Source: Deinococcus marmoris
Lineage (GTDB): Bacteria > Deinococcota > Deinococci > Deinococcales > Deinococcaceae
DNA length: 64,000 bases
Assembly: GCF_001949125.1 (NCBI RefSeq)
Contig: NZ_MSTI01000028.1
Coordinates: 1 to 64,000, forward strand
Direction: 5' to 3'
The position numbers were made by a program, and so were the translations under genes. Within the stretch, counting starts at the first letter, position 1. The number at the start of each line of letters is the position of its first letter. Below, piece after piece: positions 16,648 to 25,774 of this stretch. The notes beneath the pieces were generated by a model that was not told the origin of the DNA, ran no database searches, and saw nothing but the letters and a program-made list of their open reading frames with translations.

Positions 16648-17496
16648 TTAGAGGCGGGCCAGGATCAGCGCGCCGTCGTCGGCCACGGTGATCTGCAGGC
16701 CGCCGTGTGGGTAGGTGCCGGGGTTCGGGTACATCGCCCGCACGCGCCCGAAGAACGCTTCATCCAGCGCGTGACCCCCGTAGATGCCGCCGGGCTTGCC
16801 GTCCCACAGGCTGCGCACAGGCGGCTCCCCGCTGTGGGTCAAGAACACCGACGTGCTGCGCGCGGGCGGCACGGGGGCCGTCTGCTCAGCGGGGAAGATC
16901 TGCATGAATCTGTGGTACAGCTCCGCCCGGTGTTTTAGGCCGTTGTCGCCGCCGTTGATCGTGCGGGAGACGCGGTCCACGTCACCGCCGCCCAGGATTC
17001 CGAGCAGGCCCTTCCGCTTGCAGAGTTCAAGGGCAGACAGGGCGCTCGCTCTGTGGGTCAGGAGCAGGTCCGGTTGGCTCTCCAGGTCCAGACCGATGGC
17101 GCGTCCGATCGCGCGGTACATGTCCCGTCCCGTGATCTGCATGTACCCGCGTCCCCGGAAAAGGAATCCATCGCCGGGGTTGACGTTGCCCATGCGCCCG
17201 CCGTACGCGTAGTTGCCGAGCTTGACGGGGTTACGCACGTAGGGGAGGGTTGACGCGACCGTGGGGAACCTGCGATCCCAGGCTCCCATCATGGCCTCTG
17301 TGCTGTAGTTGAGGTTCTCTGACACGGGCATGATGCTTGACTCGTGGGTGAGCTGCGCGAGCAGCATCGCGACGGCGGGGCGGGTGGTGACGCCGTAGCG
17401 CTCGCAGGCTTCGTCGAGCGCGGCTGCGGCGGCCTGCGGATCGGGATGACGTGGAACCGCCCGACGGATGATGTCGGGCGTGATGGTGTATCTCAT
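16648..17496 (-). CDS. Endolysin, glycoside hydrolase family 19 (lysozyme/chitinase-like)
   Basis: 282 residues. GH19 features: LLAQLTHESS with the catalytic acid Glu52, NLNYSTEAMMG, LGNYAYGGRMGNVNPGDGFLFRGRGYMQITGRDMY and TINGGDNG. The enzyme cuts the glycan strand of peptidoglycan. Residues after about 200 form an extra C-terminal part (RSLWDGKPGGIYGGHALDEAFF) that may bind cell wall. No signal peptide, so release would need a holin. AGGAGGACCCC precedes the ATG. Confidence 0.88.
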   Translation of the reverse strand: MRYTITPDIIRRAVPRHPDPQAAAAALDEACERYGVTTRPAVAMLLAQLTHESSIMPVSENLNYSTEAMMGAWDRRFPTVASTLPYVRNPVKLGNYAYGGRMGNVNPGDGFLFRGRGYMQITGRDMYRAIGRAIGLDLESQPDLLLTHRASALSALELCKRKGLLGILGGGDVDRVSRTINGGDNGLKHRAELYHRFMQIFPAEQTAPVPPARSTSVFLTHSGEPPVRSLWDGKPGGIYGGHALDEAFFGRVRAMYPNPGTYPHGGLQITVADDGALILARL

Positions 17497-17514
17497 GGGG
17501 TCCTCCTGTGGGTG

Positions 17515-17760
17515 TCTCTTTTAAGGACGCACGCGGGCGCGCCGCGCACGCGGCGCTGTGCCACATCAGCCTGCATCTCTACTCTTTGTGCTTTCGCTAG
17601 GGTTGGGCTGCTCTTTAGAACGGGCCTGCGGGCGCGCCGCGCACGCGGCGCAGTGCACATCCCCCTGCATCTCTACTCTTTGCGCTTTCGCTGGCTGTGG
17701 GTTGCTCTTTTAAGTGGGCACGCGGGCGCGCCGCGCACGCGGCGCCAGGCCACACCTTCC
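17515..17760. repeat. Tandem array of three ~95-bp units with cruciform cores
   Basis: The 24-bp block starting GCGGGCGCGCCGCGCACGCG occurs at 17533-17556, 17628-17651 and 17722-17745 (spacing 95 and 94 bp). Each contains GCGCCGCG-CA-CGCGGCGC, a near-perfect hairpin. Flanking CTGCATCTCTACTCTTTG is shared by the first two units; after the third, AGAGATGCAG appears inverted. It fills most of the 383-bp gap upstream of the endolysin. Open frames through it are repeat artefacts. Confidence 0.75.
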
Positions 17761-17879
17761 AGAGATGCAGCCCTACTCCTCGCGCTCCGGCCCTTCCCAC
17801 GCCGCTCTGATGCACACCCACGCCACAGCGCACAGCAGCAGCACATGCACGCCGCACAGGAGCCAGATCAGCGAGCTGC

Positions 17880-18185
17880 TCATCGGCGGAGGTTGATGTC
17901 GGCGGCTACGGCGATGCTGAACAGCGCGTGATGCCTGACCTTCGCGTCGAGCTCGTCGCCTGGGCGCAGGCTGAACCAGAAGACGTTCGGCTTGACCACC
18001 TTCCCGGCGATCCGGTAGGTGGTACTGAAGACACCCACCACCGGCTTGCTCTGGCCGAGCCCGTAGAACTGCCGCTCTACCGGTTCAACGCGTATCACCT
18101 GGTAGTGAAGCGCGCTCAGTGTGGGTTCTCTTGCTGCTGATGCGAATCCGAAAGCCAGCACGGCGGCTATGATGAGTTTCTTCAT
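17880..18185 (-). CDS. Small secreted protein in the lysis block
   Basis: 101 residues. A classic signal peptide MKKLIIAAVLAFGFASA with an Ala-x-Ala site, then a basic mature domain (EPTLSALHYQVIRVEPVERQF). No lipobox. GGAGGTGCT precedes ATG 18185, and ATGA overlaps the upstream gene stop. In this position it might help disrupt the outer envelope, like a spanin component, but it has no coiled coil or second partner that I can see. Confidence 0.7.
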   Translation of the reverse strand: MKKLIIAAVLAFGFASAAREPTLSALHYQVIRVEPVERQFYGLGQSKPVVGVFSTTYRIAGKVVKPNVFWFSLRPGDELDAKVRHHALFSIAVAADINLRR

Positions 18186-18607
18186 AGCACCTCCACATCC
18201 CGGCCTTCCCTGCGCCACTCCAGCCGCTTTTTGACGTAGTGCACGCGCCACAGGATCGCCATCAAGATCAGCGCGAATCCCAGGATTGACAGCGCACCGT
18301 TTGCGACCAGCAGCCGATGCGGGCTTGAGGTGCGGTTGAACTCAAAGACCGCAGCAAGGGCCAGGTATGTTGCCATCGCCGCGACTCCAAGCGCCATGAG
18401 CCAGTTTGAGATCCTGAAGCGCTTGCAGTCCGCATCACTCCAGATCTTCTCCAGCTCGTTTGGCTGCACCGCGTTCCAGGTCCACAGTGCGGCTGCCAGG
18501 CCAAACAGGGCGGCGCTGGCAGACCGTACGCCGAACAGCAGCTCGGGCCCAGCCTCCGAGTCAAGCCACCACCCTTGACACATCAGAAAAAGTTCATGCG
18601 GGGTCAT
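18182..18607 (-). CDS. Membrane protein in the lysis block (holin or antiholin candidate)
   Basis: 141 residues with about three transmembrane segments (SASAALFGLAAALWTW, MALGVAAMATYLALAAVF, GALSILGFALILMAILW) and a basic C-terminus KKRLEWRREGRD. Overlaps the genes on both sides, so it is tightly co-translated. Position between a holin-like protein and the endolysin fits a second holin or antiholin. Confidence 0.6.
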   Translation of the reverse strand: MTPHELFLMCQGWWLDSEAGPELLFGVRSASAALFGLAAALWTWNAVQPNELEKIWSDADCKRFRISNWLMALGVAAMATYLALAAVFEFNRTSSPHRLLVANGALSILGFALILMAILWRVHYVKKRLEWRREGRDVEVL

Positions 18608-19064
18608 ACGGACTCGCCTCCTCCGGCGCGGCTTCCGGGAAATCGATCTCGATCGGCTCCGGGGGTGCGGGTTCCTCCAGCGCTTCCGTGGTGTGGGGCG
18701 CTGGGTCCGTGCCGCTGCGGTTGTCCATCTGCGCGCGCATCGTGTCGAGCATCTGATTCAGGTCGCTCAAGTCAACGCCGAGGCGCTTAGACACCCACTT
18801 GAGCGCCATGAAGCTAACGAACACGACCGGCAGCACGCCGGTCATCGCTCCGATGATTGCTGAGAGGGTCGCGCTGAGGTGCACGACCTCGGCCAGAAAA
18901 AGCGATGCTCCGCCCCCGGTCCCGGCGGCGATGAACATCGCGCCGAACGTGCGAAGGGGCATGATCCGGATGCCCAGCGCCCACATGAGCGCGAGCTGCA
19001 TCAAAGACGCGAAAAGACTGGGTACCAGCAACTGACTGATGACTGAGATGTTGCGTTCAGGCAT
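18594..19064 (-). CDS. Holin-like membrane protein with a possible dual start
   Basis: 156 residues from ATG 19064, or 162 from ATG 19082. Two to three hydrophobic segments (LVPSLFASLMQLALMWALGI, FGAMFIAAGTGGGASLFLAE, LSAIIGAMTGVLPVVFVSFMAL) precede an acidic C-terminus (EALEEPAPPEPIEIDFPEAAPEE). The longer form adds MTGGKT with one Lys, and its ATG lies in the loop of a GCCCCCC/GGGGGGC hairpin (19071-19097). Lambda S makes antiholin and holin from two starts under a similar hairpin. This parallel is inferred. Confidence 0.6.
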   Translation of the reverse strand: MPERNISVISQLLVPSLFASLMQLALMWALGIRIMPLRTFGAMFIAAGTGGGASLFLAEVVHLSATLSAIIGAMTGVLPVVFVSFMALKWVSKRLGVDLSDLNQMLDTMRAQMDNRSGTDPAPHTTEALEEPAPPEPIEIDFPEAAPEEASPYDPA

Positions 19065-19137
19065 GGTTTTGCCCCCCGTCATGCTGCGGCGGGGGGCGGG
19101 GCGTGGTGTAGTGCATGTGCGGGCCTCCTGTGTGGGT

Positions 19138-21639
19138 TTATGCGAGGTTGTAGCCGTACTCGAGCAGCTGCAGCGAGACTGCCCACTCGCCGCCCGAGGT
19201 TCCCGTTGCGCCGCCTGTTACTGCGAGAAAGCGCAGGAACGCGCGCTGGCCGTCTACCGCCGACTCAATCTGCAGATCAACGTTCTCTGACTGCACCGGC
19301 TTCGCCCCGCTGCCGTCTTTCACGATGCTCAGGCCGGTGATCTCGGGTACCAGAGTCCAGTCCCCTCCCTGCACTGTTTTGGTGCCCTTGACGCGCAGGC
19401 TGCCCTCGATGCGCCAGGTGACAAGCTCTGGCGTGGTGAAATACGTGCCGCTGTCGCCCCCTGAGGTGCGAGAGACGCACATCGCCATTCCGCGAAACGT
19501 CAGGCACTGGTCGACGCCGATCTCGATGCGGTTCGCGCCGGTCTGCGCGCTGCTCGAGTCGCGGTTGCTGCTGCTGCCGTCGGTGCGCAGCTCAACGGTC
19601 GAGCCGTTGTTGACCGCGCCGGGGCTGTGCAGGGTGACAAGCGCGGCCTGCGCCATCCGGCCCGCGTCTGCGCCGAACGTGACCTGGCCCGCGCGCCTGC
19701 TGATCGTGGTGCCGAACGCCAGCGCGTTCTCAGCTTTGGTTTGTGCACCGCTCCCTGCCGCGACTGCGCTGTTGTTGCCGAACGCCGTGTTTCCGGTGCC
19801 GCCGATGACCACACCGTTGCTCGCGTCTGTCACGGTATTGTTGGTGCCGCCCACAATCGCCGCAGCGACGGTCCCGCCGCCCCCGATCGTGTTGCTGCTG
19901 CCGCCTACCACGACCGAGTTCGCGAACCCACCCGCGCTGTTTGCCTCGCCTCCGATGACGACCGCGTTCTTGCCGGTCGTGAGGTTGGTCTGGCCCGCGA
20001 AAACACCGCTGTAGTTGCCCTGCGCGCTGTTCTGCAATCCGCCTACCACAGAGGTGTAGTAGTTGGTGGTGGTGTTGCCGTAGCCGCCCAGGATGCCAGC
20101 CGCGTACCCTGCCGACCTGTTCGCGTACCCGCCGATCAGTGCGCTGTAGTCGCCTGATGCGATCTGATCGGCGGCGCTCCGGCGCATCTGAAGATCGACC
20201 GAAGATGAACCCCTGCCCATGCCCGGAGCGGTGTCGCCCGATTTGTTGAAGATGCCCTTCGCCGGGTCAACGAACAGCAGGCTGCGCCCCAGCACACTGC
20301 CAGTCTCATCGGCGTAGTTTGCCAGCTCGTACTGCGTCCCGGCCAACTCAGCAGGCGGAGTGATGCCGCCGCCGCCGCCGGTGCCGTCCGCGCCTGCGGG
20401 TCCAGCTGGTCCCTGCGGTCCAGCGGGTCCTTCTGGTCCGGCGGGTCCCACTCCTCCATCAGCGCCGGTGTCTCCCTTGGGTCCCTGAGGTCCGATGGGT
20501 CCGTCAGCGCCTGCGGGTCCAGCTCCGCCGTCTGCCCCAGTGTCTCCCTTGACGCCCTGGGGTCCCACGGTTCCATCTGGTCCTGCGGGTCCGGCTCCAC
20601 CATCTTCTCCGGTGTCCCCCTTGACACCCTGGGGTCCCACAGGTCCGTCGGTTCCTGCGGATCCCACTCCACCATCTGCGCCGGTGTCTCCCTTCACGCC
20701 CTGGGGTCCGATGGGTCCATCCGCGCCCGTGTCGCCCTTGACGCCCTGAGGCCCCACAGGTCCATCAGCGCCTGCCGGTCCGGGCGTGCTCGCGCCGCCG
20801 CCCGACGCTTTGATCTCGTTGATCGCCGCGACGATGGTGCCCTTCTCTGTGGTGGTGAGCGTGCTGAGATCGCCGACCTTCGTGGTCAGCGCAGCAACGG
20901 TGCTCGCGTTCGCCTTGAGTGCCAGCGCGCTGGCGACCTCGGTCTTGACCGCGAACAGCGAGTGGTCCACAGCCTCGAGCGCATCCGTGCGGTCTCCGAG
21001 ACTATTCCAGTTGGCCTCCGCCTCGGTGCGCAGGGCCTCGACGTAGGTGTCGAGACTGATGAGCGCCGTCTCGTTCGTGCTCACGCGTGTGGTCAGCGTG
21101 TTCACTGAGACTTTCGTCGCGTAGCCGCTGAGGTCCGGGGTCGCTCCCGCTGGCCCCTGCGCGCCCTGTGGTCCGATGGGTCCAGCGGGTCCTACTCCTC
21201 CCGCAGGTCCAACTCCCCCCTGTGGTCCAGGTTCGCCTGGGGTGCCATCCGCTCCAGCGGGTCCAACGCCTCCTGCGGGTCCGACTGCGCCCTGATCGCC
21301 TTTTGTGCCAGCGGGGCCGATGGGTCCGGGTCCGCCAGTCGGGCCGGGGATGCCCTGCGTGCCGTCGTCTCCCTTGACGCCGGGGTTTCCCTGATCGCCC
21401 TTGCTGCCCACAGGTCCGGGTCCGCCAGCAGGTCCAGTTGCTCCAGCGGGTCCAGTCTGTCCGACGGGTCCGACGGGGCCAGGTCCACCGGCGGGTCCGG
21501 GAGTGCCCTGCTCTCCCACTGCTCCTGTTCCGCCAGCCTGCCCCTGCGCGCCGGGTGGGCCAGCGATGCCGCCCAGCACGCGCACAGCGCCGTCTGCTTC
21601 TATCACGGTGTCGGTGATGTCGATCGGTAGTCTGATCAT
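19138..21639 (-). CDS. Collagen-like tail fibre protein
   Basis: 833 residues. Order: a short N-terminal anchor (1-27); Gly-x-y triplets (about 28-170); a heptad-rich coiled coil (about 175-280); a second Gly-x-y region (about 285-425); a region of repeated short blocks such as VVIGGEANSAGGFANSVVVGG (about 490-650), like YadA-head repeats; and a C-terminal beta domain. This is a trimeric fibre architecture, probably for receptor binding. Near-repeats in the DNA of the triplet blocks could recombine and alter length. ATGA overlaps the upstream gene. Confidence 0.8.
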   Translation of the reverse strand: MIRLPIDITDTVIEADGAVRVLGGIAGPPGAQGQAGGTGAVGEQGTPGPAGGPGPVGPVGQTGPAGATGPAGGPGPVGSKGDQGNPGVKGDDGTQGIPGPTGGPGPIGPAGTKGDQGAVGPAGGVGPAGADGTPGEPGPQGGVGPAGGVGPAGPIGPQGAQGPAGATPDLSGYATKVSVNTLTTRVSTNETALISLDTYVEALRTEAEANWNSLGDRTDALEAVDHSLFAVKTEVASALALKANASTVAALTTKVGDLSTLTTTEKGTIVAAINEIKASGGGASTPGPAGADGPVGPQGVKGDTGADGPIGPQGVKGDTGADGGVGSAGTDGPVGPQGVKGDTGEDGGAGPAGPDGTVGPQGVKGDTGADGGAGPAGADGPIGPQGPKGDTGADGGVGPAGPEGPAGPQGPAGPAGADGTGGGGGITPPAELAGTQYELANYADETGSVLGRSLLFVDPAKGIFNKSGDTAPGMGRGSSSVDLQMRRSAADQIASGDYSALIGGYANRSAGYAAGILGGYGNTTTNYYTSVVGGLQNSAQGNYSGVFAGQTNLTTGKNAVVIGGEANSAGGFANSVVVGGSSNTIGGGGTVAAAIVGGTNNTVTDASNGVVIGGTGNTAFGNNSAVAAGSGAQTKAENALAFGTTISRRAGQVTFGADAGRMAQAALVTLHSPGAVNNGSTVELRTDGSSSNRDSSSAQTGANRIEIGVDQCLTFRGMAMCVSRTSGGDSGTYFTTPELVTWRIEGSLRVKGTKTVQGGDWTLVPEITGLSIVKDGSGAKPVQSENVDLQIESAVDGQRAFLRFLAVTGGATGTSGGEWAVSLQLLEYGYNLA

Positions 21640-22043
21640 GGTGTACCTCCTGCGGTCTGGGTTACGCGGCCTTCCGCTTCGACTTCAAAAGTCATGAGCG
21701 CCCGCTGATGCCCAAGCGAGTCGATCAAGAAAATGTCGGCGTAGCAGACGGCCCGCAGCTTGTCTGCCTCGCTGGCCCTGATGCGAAAGAATGGCCCCGC
21801 TTCATCGAATCCTGTGTTGGGGTTGGTTGTGACCGCGAAGCCCAGGTACTCAGCCTCAGCCAGGAGGCAGCCGCCGTGTGGCCGCGTCCTGAACTGCATC
21901 TTGTAGGTACACGCCTCGTATGCCAGCAGCTCCGCTCCGCTGATCGGTACTCCGTCGCGGCTCAGCGGGTGCTGAATGTCTACATCGCTGCCCCGGTACA
22001 GCCGCAGCGCCTGCGCGGGCGGGATGTTGTTGATCTCCTGCAT
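21636..22043 (-). CDS. Tail-tip or fibre-associated protein, unknown
   Basis: 135 residues, mainly beta (ALRLYRGSDVDIQHPLSRDGVPISGAE, MQFRTRPHGG, ADIFLIDSLGHQRALMTFEVE). AGGAGGCACAC precedes ATG 22043, and the stop overlaps the fibre start. The sheet pattern suggests a phage Ig-like or baseplate wedge-type domain linking tip and fibre. Confidence 0.6.
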   Translation of the reverse strand: MQEINNIPPAQALRLYRGSDVDIQHPLSRDGVPISGAELLAYEACTYKMQFRTRPHGGCLLAEAEYLGFAVTTNPNTGFDEAGPFFRIRASEADKLRAVCYADIFLIDSLGHQRALMTFEVEAEGRVTQTAGGTP

Positions 22044-22054
22044 GTGTGCCTCCT

Positions 22055-23911
22055 TTAGAACGGCCAGTCGAGCGCCGGTGTCATGTCTGTAGCGAGTGAT
22101 GCGTATACCAGCGTGATGCCCGTGATCGCCCGGCGCGCAGCGGGAATGACTGTGATGGTCAGCTCGTCCGGCCCGGCGTCTTCCCTGAGATGCCACACCG
22201 CAGCGCCGTCCGGGTTCTCCACGTCGGCGGCCAGCGGGTTGTTGATGCGGGTGCGGTCAGACTGGTAGGTCGTTGAGACTGGCGTCTTGATCTCGCGCAC
22301 CAGCAGCGCCCACAGGTCCCAGCCGTCCTCAGGCAGCCCGGTGAACTTCACGGTCAGCAAGCCGTCGCCGAGGCTGCCGCCCGCGTCGTACCAGGGCGTG
22401 GAGGCGTCCGCAGGCGTGGGTGCCGTCTGCCCGTTGAGGTCAGTTACGGTTGCCTCTGACGGCTGAAACTCCTGAAGTGCGCGTACCCGGGTAGCCAGGA
22501 ACGAACTCACAGGCGCGGCGAGACGCGGACGGATGCCCAGCCGCTGCGTGAGCGCGTAGCCTGGGTTGCTCACTGACAGCACCGCCGGCCCCTGGTGGTC
22601 GGGGTTGCCGAAGATGTTCGGGTCTGCGCTCAGCCACACCGCGCCAGCGTCGTAGCTCAGCATCTTCAGGCCGCCGACTGTGGGTTTCGCTGCGCCCTTC
22701 ACGCCCGCCAGAATCAGCGGCTGCGTGTCTGTAACGGGCTGCCGCCAGACGCCCTTCCCGATCTGCACGGCTGGCCCGGTCAGCTGCACCTGGTCCTGCG
22801 TGCTGCCGGGAACGACCGTGCTCAGGTCTGGCTCGGGCGTCTCCATGCTGTCAAGCCAGGTGTTCAGCTCTGACATGCGACTGTTGACGGCCGCCGCATA
22901 ACCGGCGTCGACCTGTGGGGCCAGGTCAGTGATCGTTGCGGATGCCAGGATGGTGCGCGGTCCGACTGCCTGGCCGATGATCTGGCCGTCCAGTCCAATG
23001 TCCACGGTCGCCGCGAAGCTCTGCAGTTTTAGGTTGGCCGTGATGTCGCTGAACCCGATGTTCGCGTTGTACCCGTCGCCTGCGTCGCCGTCCCAGCTCA
23101 TACCCTGCAACAGCAGCCGCATGTGGACGCGCCAGCGGTCAGCCAGCATCTCCACGGCGTACGCCATCGCCGGTTCTTTCGCCGGGATGCCGGGCGCGAG
23201 TGGCCGGTCGTAGTAGGCTGGCTCGCCATACTTGCCATCGTCGAGGAGCGTGTTGTGCTCTGCGGCGCTCGGCTCCGGGGTGGCCCTGAACAGCCAGCCG
23301 GACTGCGCTATCTGCTTGTCGGGGTACAGGTCTTCAGGGCCGATCTCGATGCGCGCCTCTCGGACCTCAACCCTGAGCAGGTCGATGTAGGCGACGCCGC
23401 TGTGGAAGCCGGGCGTGCGGTCTGTCCAGTTCTTTCTCGGGCCGGATTCGTACAGGTTGCCGACTTGCAGGTATCTGAGGGTGTTGCTGCCGGTCCTGAT
23501 CCAGTTGCCGCGCGGGCCGACGCCGGTGGGTCCGAACGGGCTTGATAACCCTTCGTTCGTGGTGTCGCGCGGTACCCAGCCGCCGGTCAACGGTTCGATC
23601 TGGCGAACGGGCCAGGCTTTGATGTACGGCACTTTGATCCCGCCCGGAGCGCTGCGTGCCCGCCGTCTGCGCGGTTGAGTCAGCAGCAGGGGAGGGTGCA
23701 TGTGCTGGGTTCCGGGTGGCACCTCGCCGTGGCAACCGATCCACAGCACGCGCCCGAGCGCGTAGTCGCCCTTGCCCGTGTGCCGCTGTCCGTCTTCGGT
23801 CACGAACCCGCCGGCGGTGCGCTCCACAACCGTGTGAACCGCAGGCTCGCACGCGGGCGGCGCGCAGGCGCAGCAGGGGTCTAAGCAGTCCCGTCTACCA
23901 TCGCACCCCAT
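22055..23911 (-). CDS. Large tail-tip protein with N-terminal small barrel domain
   Basis: 618 residues. The first 65 are Cys-rich (CDGRRDCLDPCCACAPPACEP) and then show VVERTAGGFVTEDGQRHTGK...LGRVLWIG, similar to the separate 59-aa gene just upstream. The rest is beta-rich tail protein sequence without a motif I can name. Position after the tape measure and hub-like proteins suggests a central fibre or tip component. Overlaps the 59-aa gene by 31 bp in another frame. Confidence 0.65.
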   Translation of the reverse strand: MGCDGRRDCLDPCCACAPPACEPAVHTVVERTAGGFVTEDGQRHTGKGDYALGRVLWIGCHGEVPPGTQHMHPPLLLTQPRRRRARSAPGGIKVPYIKAWPVRQIEPLTGGWVPRDTTNEGLSSPFGPTGVGPRGNWIRTGSNTLRYLQVGNLYESGPRKNWTDRTPGFHSGVAYIDLLRVEVREARIEIGPEDLYPDKQIAQSGWLFRATPEPSAAEHNTLLDDGKYGEPAYYDRPLAPGIPAKEPAMAYAVEMLADRWRVHMRLLLQGMSWDGDAGDGYNANIGFSDITANLKLQSFAATVDIGLDGQIIGQAVGPRTILASATITDLAPQVDAGYAAAVNSRMSELNTWLDSMETPEPDLSTVVPGSTQDQVQLTGPAVQIGKGVWRQPVTDTQPLILAGVKGAAKPTVGGLKMLSYDAGAVWLSADPNIFGNPDHQGPAVLSVSNPGYALTQRLGIRPRLAAPVSSFLATRVRALQEFQPSEATVTDLNGQTAPTPADASTPWYDAGGSLGDGLLTVKFTGLPEDGWDLWALLVREIKTPVSTTYQSDRTRINNPLAADVENPDGAAVWHLREDAGPDELTITVIPAARRAITGITLVYASLATDMTPALDWPF

Positions 23912-24060
23912 ACTCCACCTCCCAGATAGACAGCCGTCGCTCTTGATCCGAGTGCCAGATCAACCTTGCTCTGAGCGTTGACCCTGCGCCCGTCATCTGT
24001 GGCGATGACGTACCCCTTCCCGGCGAGACGCTCCACTACGATCCCGCTCACGCGGTCCAT
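23881..24060 (-). CDS. Small tail-associated barrel protein (59 aa)
   Basis: MDRVSGIVVERLAGKGYVIA..., five short predicted strands and no helix, like an SH3/OB-type mini-barrel. It overlaps the genes on both sides (13 bp and 31 bp) in a compact tail operon. Similarity to the N-terminus of the next protein (VVER-AG, then LG and a GxxxGxV stretch) points to a duplicated module. Confidence 0.6.
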   Translation of the reverse strand: MDRVSGIVVERLAGKGYVIATDDGRRVNAQSKVDLALGSRATAVYLGGGVWGAMVDGTA

Positions 24061-25763
24061 GAGGTCTCGACCGTCTCGCTGTACGGCATTTCTAGATCTC
24101 GCATATCAGCAACCACAGACAGCGACCGAACGGCGTCCCCGCGCCGCAGCCCGCTCGGGAGGGCGTACGTGCGTTGATAGCTGTGGCGCGGGCGGCCCCG
24201 GAGCGTTGCGGCCAGGTCTGCCGCGTCCTGCACAGCGGACTGCCCGGCGAGCCAGGGAATGTCAATGGTCACGGGTTCGCCGTAGCCCAGCGTGCCCTTG
24301 ACTACCTCGGGCGTGACAGAAAACTTCGCTGCCCCGCCGGTTTCCCCGCTGAGGTTGCGCAGGCCATCGTCAGACTGCGGGGCCATCTCAGGCGGCCCAG
24401 AGTCGGGGCTTACCCGCGTCTGCACCTGTGGGATGTTGATGTAGTACGCGACCTCGTCCTCGTCGTCGTACACGGGCGCTTCAGTCGGGCTTGAGGTCTG
24501 CTGAACGCTGCTCCACCTGTCGCTGCCGCTGCGCACCCATGACGTGATGTCTGTTGACGTTGCGCTGTAGATCACCGCGTTGTCCTTGAGCTGCTCCACC
24601 ACAGTGGTGACGCTCACCAGGCGCACCCAGCCGCCGGGGGTCCAGGTCTTGCGCGTCGCCGTGGTCGTCCGGCTGCCGTAAACCGCGATGTCAAGCGGCG
24701 GGTCAAGCGTGGGGGCGGTGCCGATCAGCTGCTGCGCGGTCTCCGTGACGGTCGTCGAACCGGTCGACACGCGTCGGGTCTGCAGCATGCCGTAGCTGTG
24801 GTTGACGGTGGTGGTGTCGGTGCTGCGTGCCGTCAGGGGGTAGCGCTCGCCGTCTGGCCCGGTCACGGTCACAGGCTGAATGTTGATGGTGGTGCGCACT
24901 TCCTGGGTGACGGCGAAGTTTACCTTAGTCTTCGTCTCCGTCACTTTCTGGTAGCCCACCTCATCTGCAGCCCTGTCTGCTGTGAACTCCTCGTGCTCAA
25001 ACACGCCGTCTTTTGACAGCTCCCACACCTCTTCATCGCTGATGCGCCCTTGCGCGTGCGACTCCTGCATGATCGCAGCCACACGCAGCCGCCGGGCCTC
25101 CTGTTCGGCGGTCTCCGGGGGCGGGGTGTCAACGATCTCCTCTTTCCCGCGCACCGTCATGAAGCGCGGTACAGACAGCGTGTCAACGTTGCGCGGCCCG
25201 GACGTGAAGGGCTGTGCAGAGTTCACAACGTCCCCCACAGCGCCGCCGCCGAGAACCCAGCCCAGGCCTGCCTCCGACTCGATCAGCGAGTAGCCGAACG
25301 CGCCGAGCAGGTAGTCGAAGAAGCCGTAGTGGTCCTCAAAAGCGAGGGCGGCCTCCAGCGGGATGTTGACCGGCGTGTTCAGCAGCCACGCGGGGATGCG
25401 GTTGATGCCGATGAGGTCAGGCCAGTTCAGGTTCAGGTTCTGGCCGACCGTCTGCCCCGTGCGTGGGGTGAACGGGTAGCCGCTCTGGCTGCTGCCCTGA
25501 TGCACCAGGGCGATCACGGTGATGCCGGTCTCCGGCGTGTGGCTGAAGTGCCCTACACCCTTGAACGGCCCCCACGTCTCGCTGCTGATCTGCCCGGCCT
25601 CCTCGATGTTGATGATGAGGGCGATGTCTTGCGTGTACGCCAGCGCCTCGCCGTCGCCAGCCACAGTCAGCACACCGGTCACGCGCTCGCCGCTCTCTGG
25701 CACGTCGAGCGAGACGGCGATCACCGGCAGGAGCGAGGGGAACATCTCAAAACTCAGTTTCAT
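24048..25763 (-). CDS. Tail protein, probable tail hub/distal component
   Basis: 571 residues. The N-terminal half looks like a tail hub (MKLSFEMFPSLLPVIAVSLDVPESGERVTG, IPLEAALAFEDHYGFFDYLL). The middle has Thr-rich strands and an acidic helix (EVWELSKDGVFEHEEF). No peptidase or lysozyme motif is visible. It follows the tape measure by one gene, the usual place of distal tail or hub proteins. Exact role uncertain. Confidence 0.65.
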   Translation of the reverse strand: MKLSFEMFPSLLPVIAVSLDVPESGERVTGVLTVAGDGEALAYTQDIALIINIEEAGQISSETWGPFKGVGHFSHTPETGITVIALVHQGSSQSGYPFTPRTGQTVGQNLNLNWPDLIGINRIPAWLLNTPVNIPLEAALAFEDHYGFFDYLLGAFGYSLIESEAGLGWVLGGGAVGDVVNSAQPFTSGPRNVDTLSVPRFMTVRGKEEIVDTPPPETAEQEARRLRVAAIMQESHAQGRISDEEVWELSKDGVFEHEEFTADRAADEVGYQKVTETKTKVNFAVTQEVRTTINIQPVTVTGPDGERYPLTARSTDTTTVNHSYGMLQTRRVSTGSTTVTETAQQLIGTAPTLDPPLDIAVYGSRTTTATRKTWTPGGWVRLVSVTTVVEQLKDNAVIYSATSTDITSWVRSGSDRWSSVQQTSSPTEAPVYDDEDEVAYYINIPQVQTRVSPDSGPPEMAPQSDDGLRNLSGETGGAAKFSVTPEVVKGTLGYGEPVTIDIPWLAGQSAVQDAADLAATLRGRPRHSYQRTYALPSGLRRGDAVRSLSVVADMRDLEMPYSETVETSWTA

Positions 25764-25774
25764 GGTGCCCTCCT

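Noticed and set aside
17344..17931. Long frames through the 95-bp tandem array
   Set aside because: They arise from GC-rich repeats, and overlap the endolysin gene in antisense.
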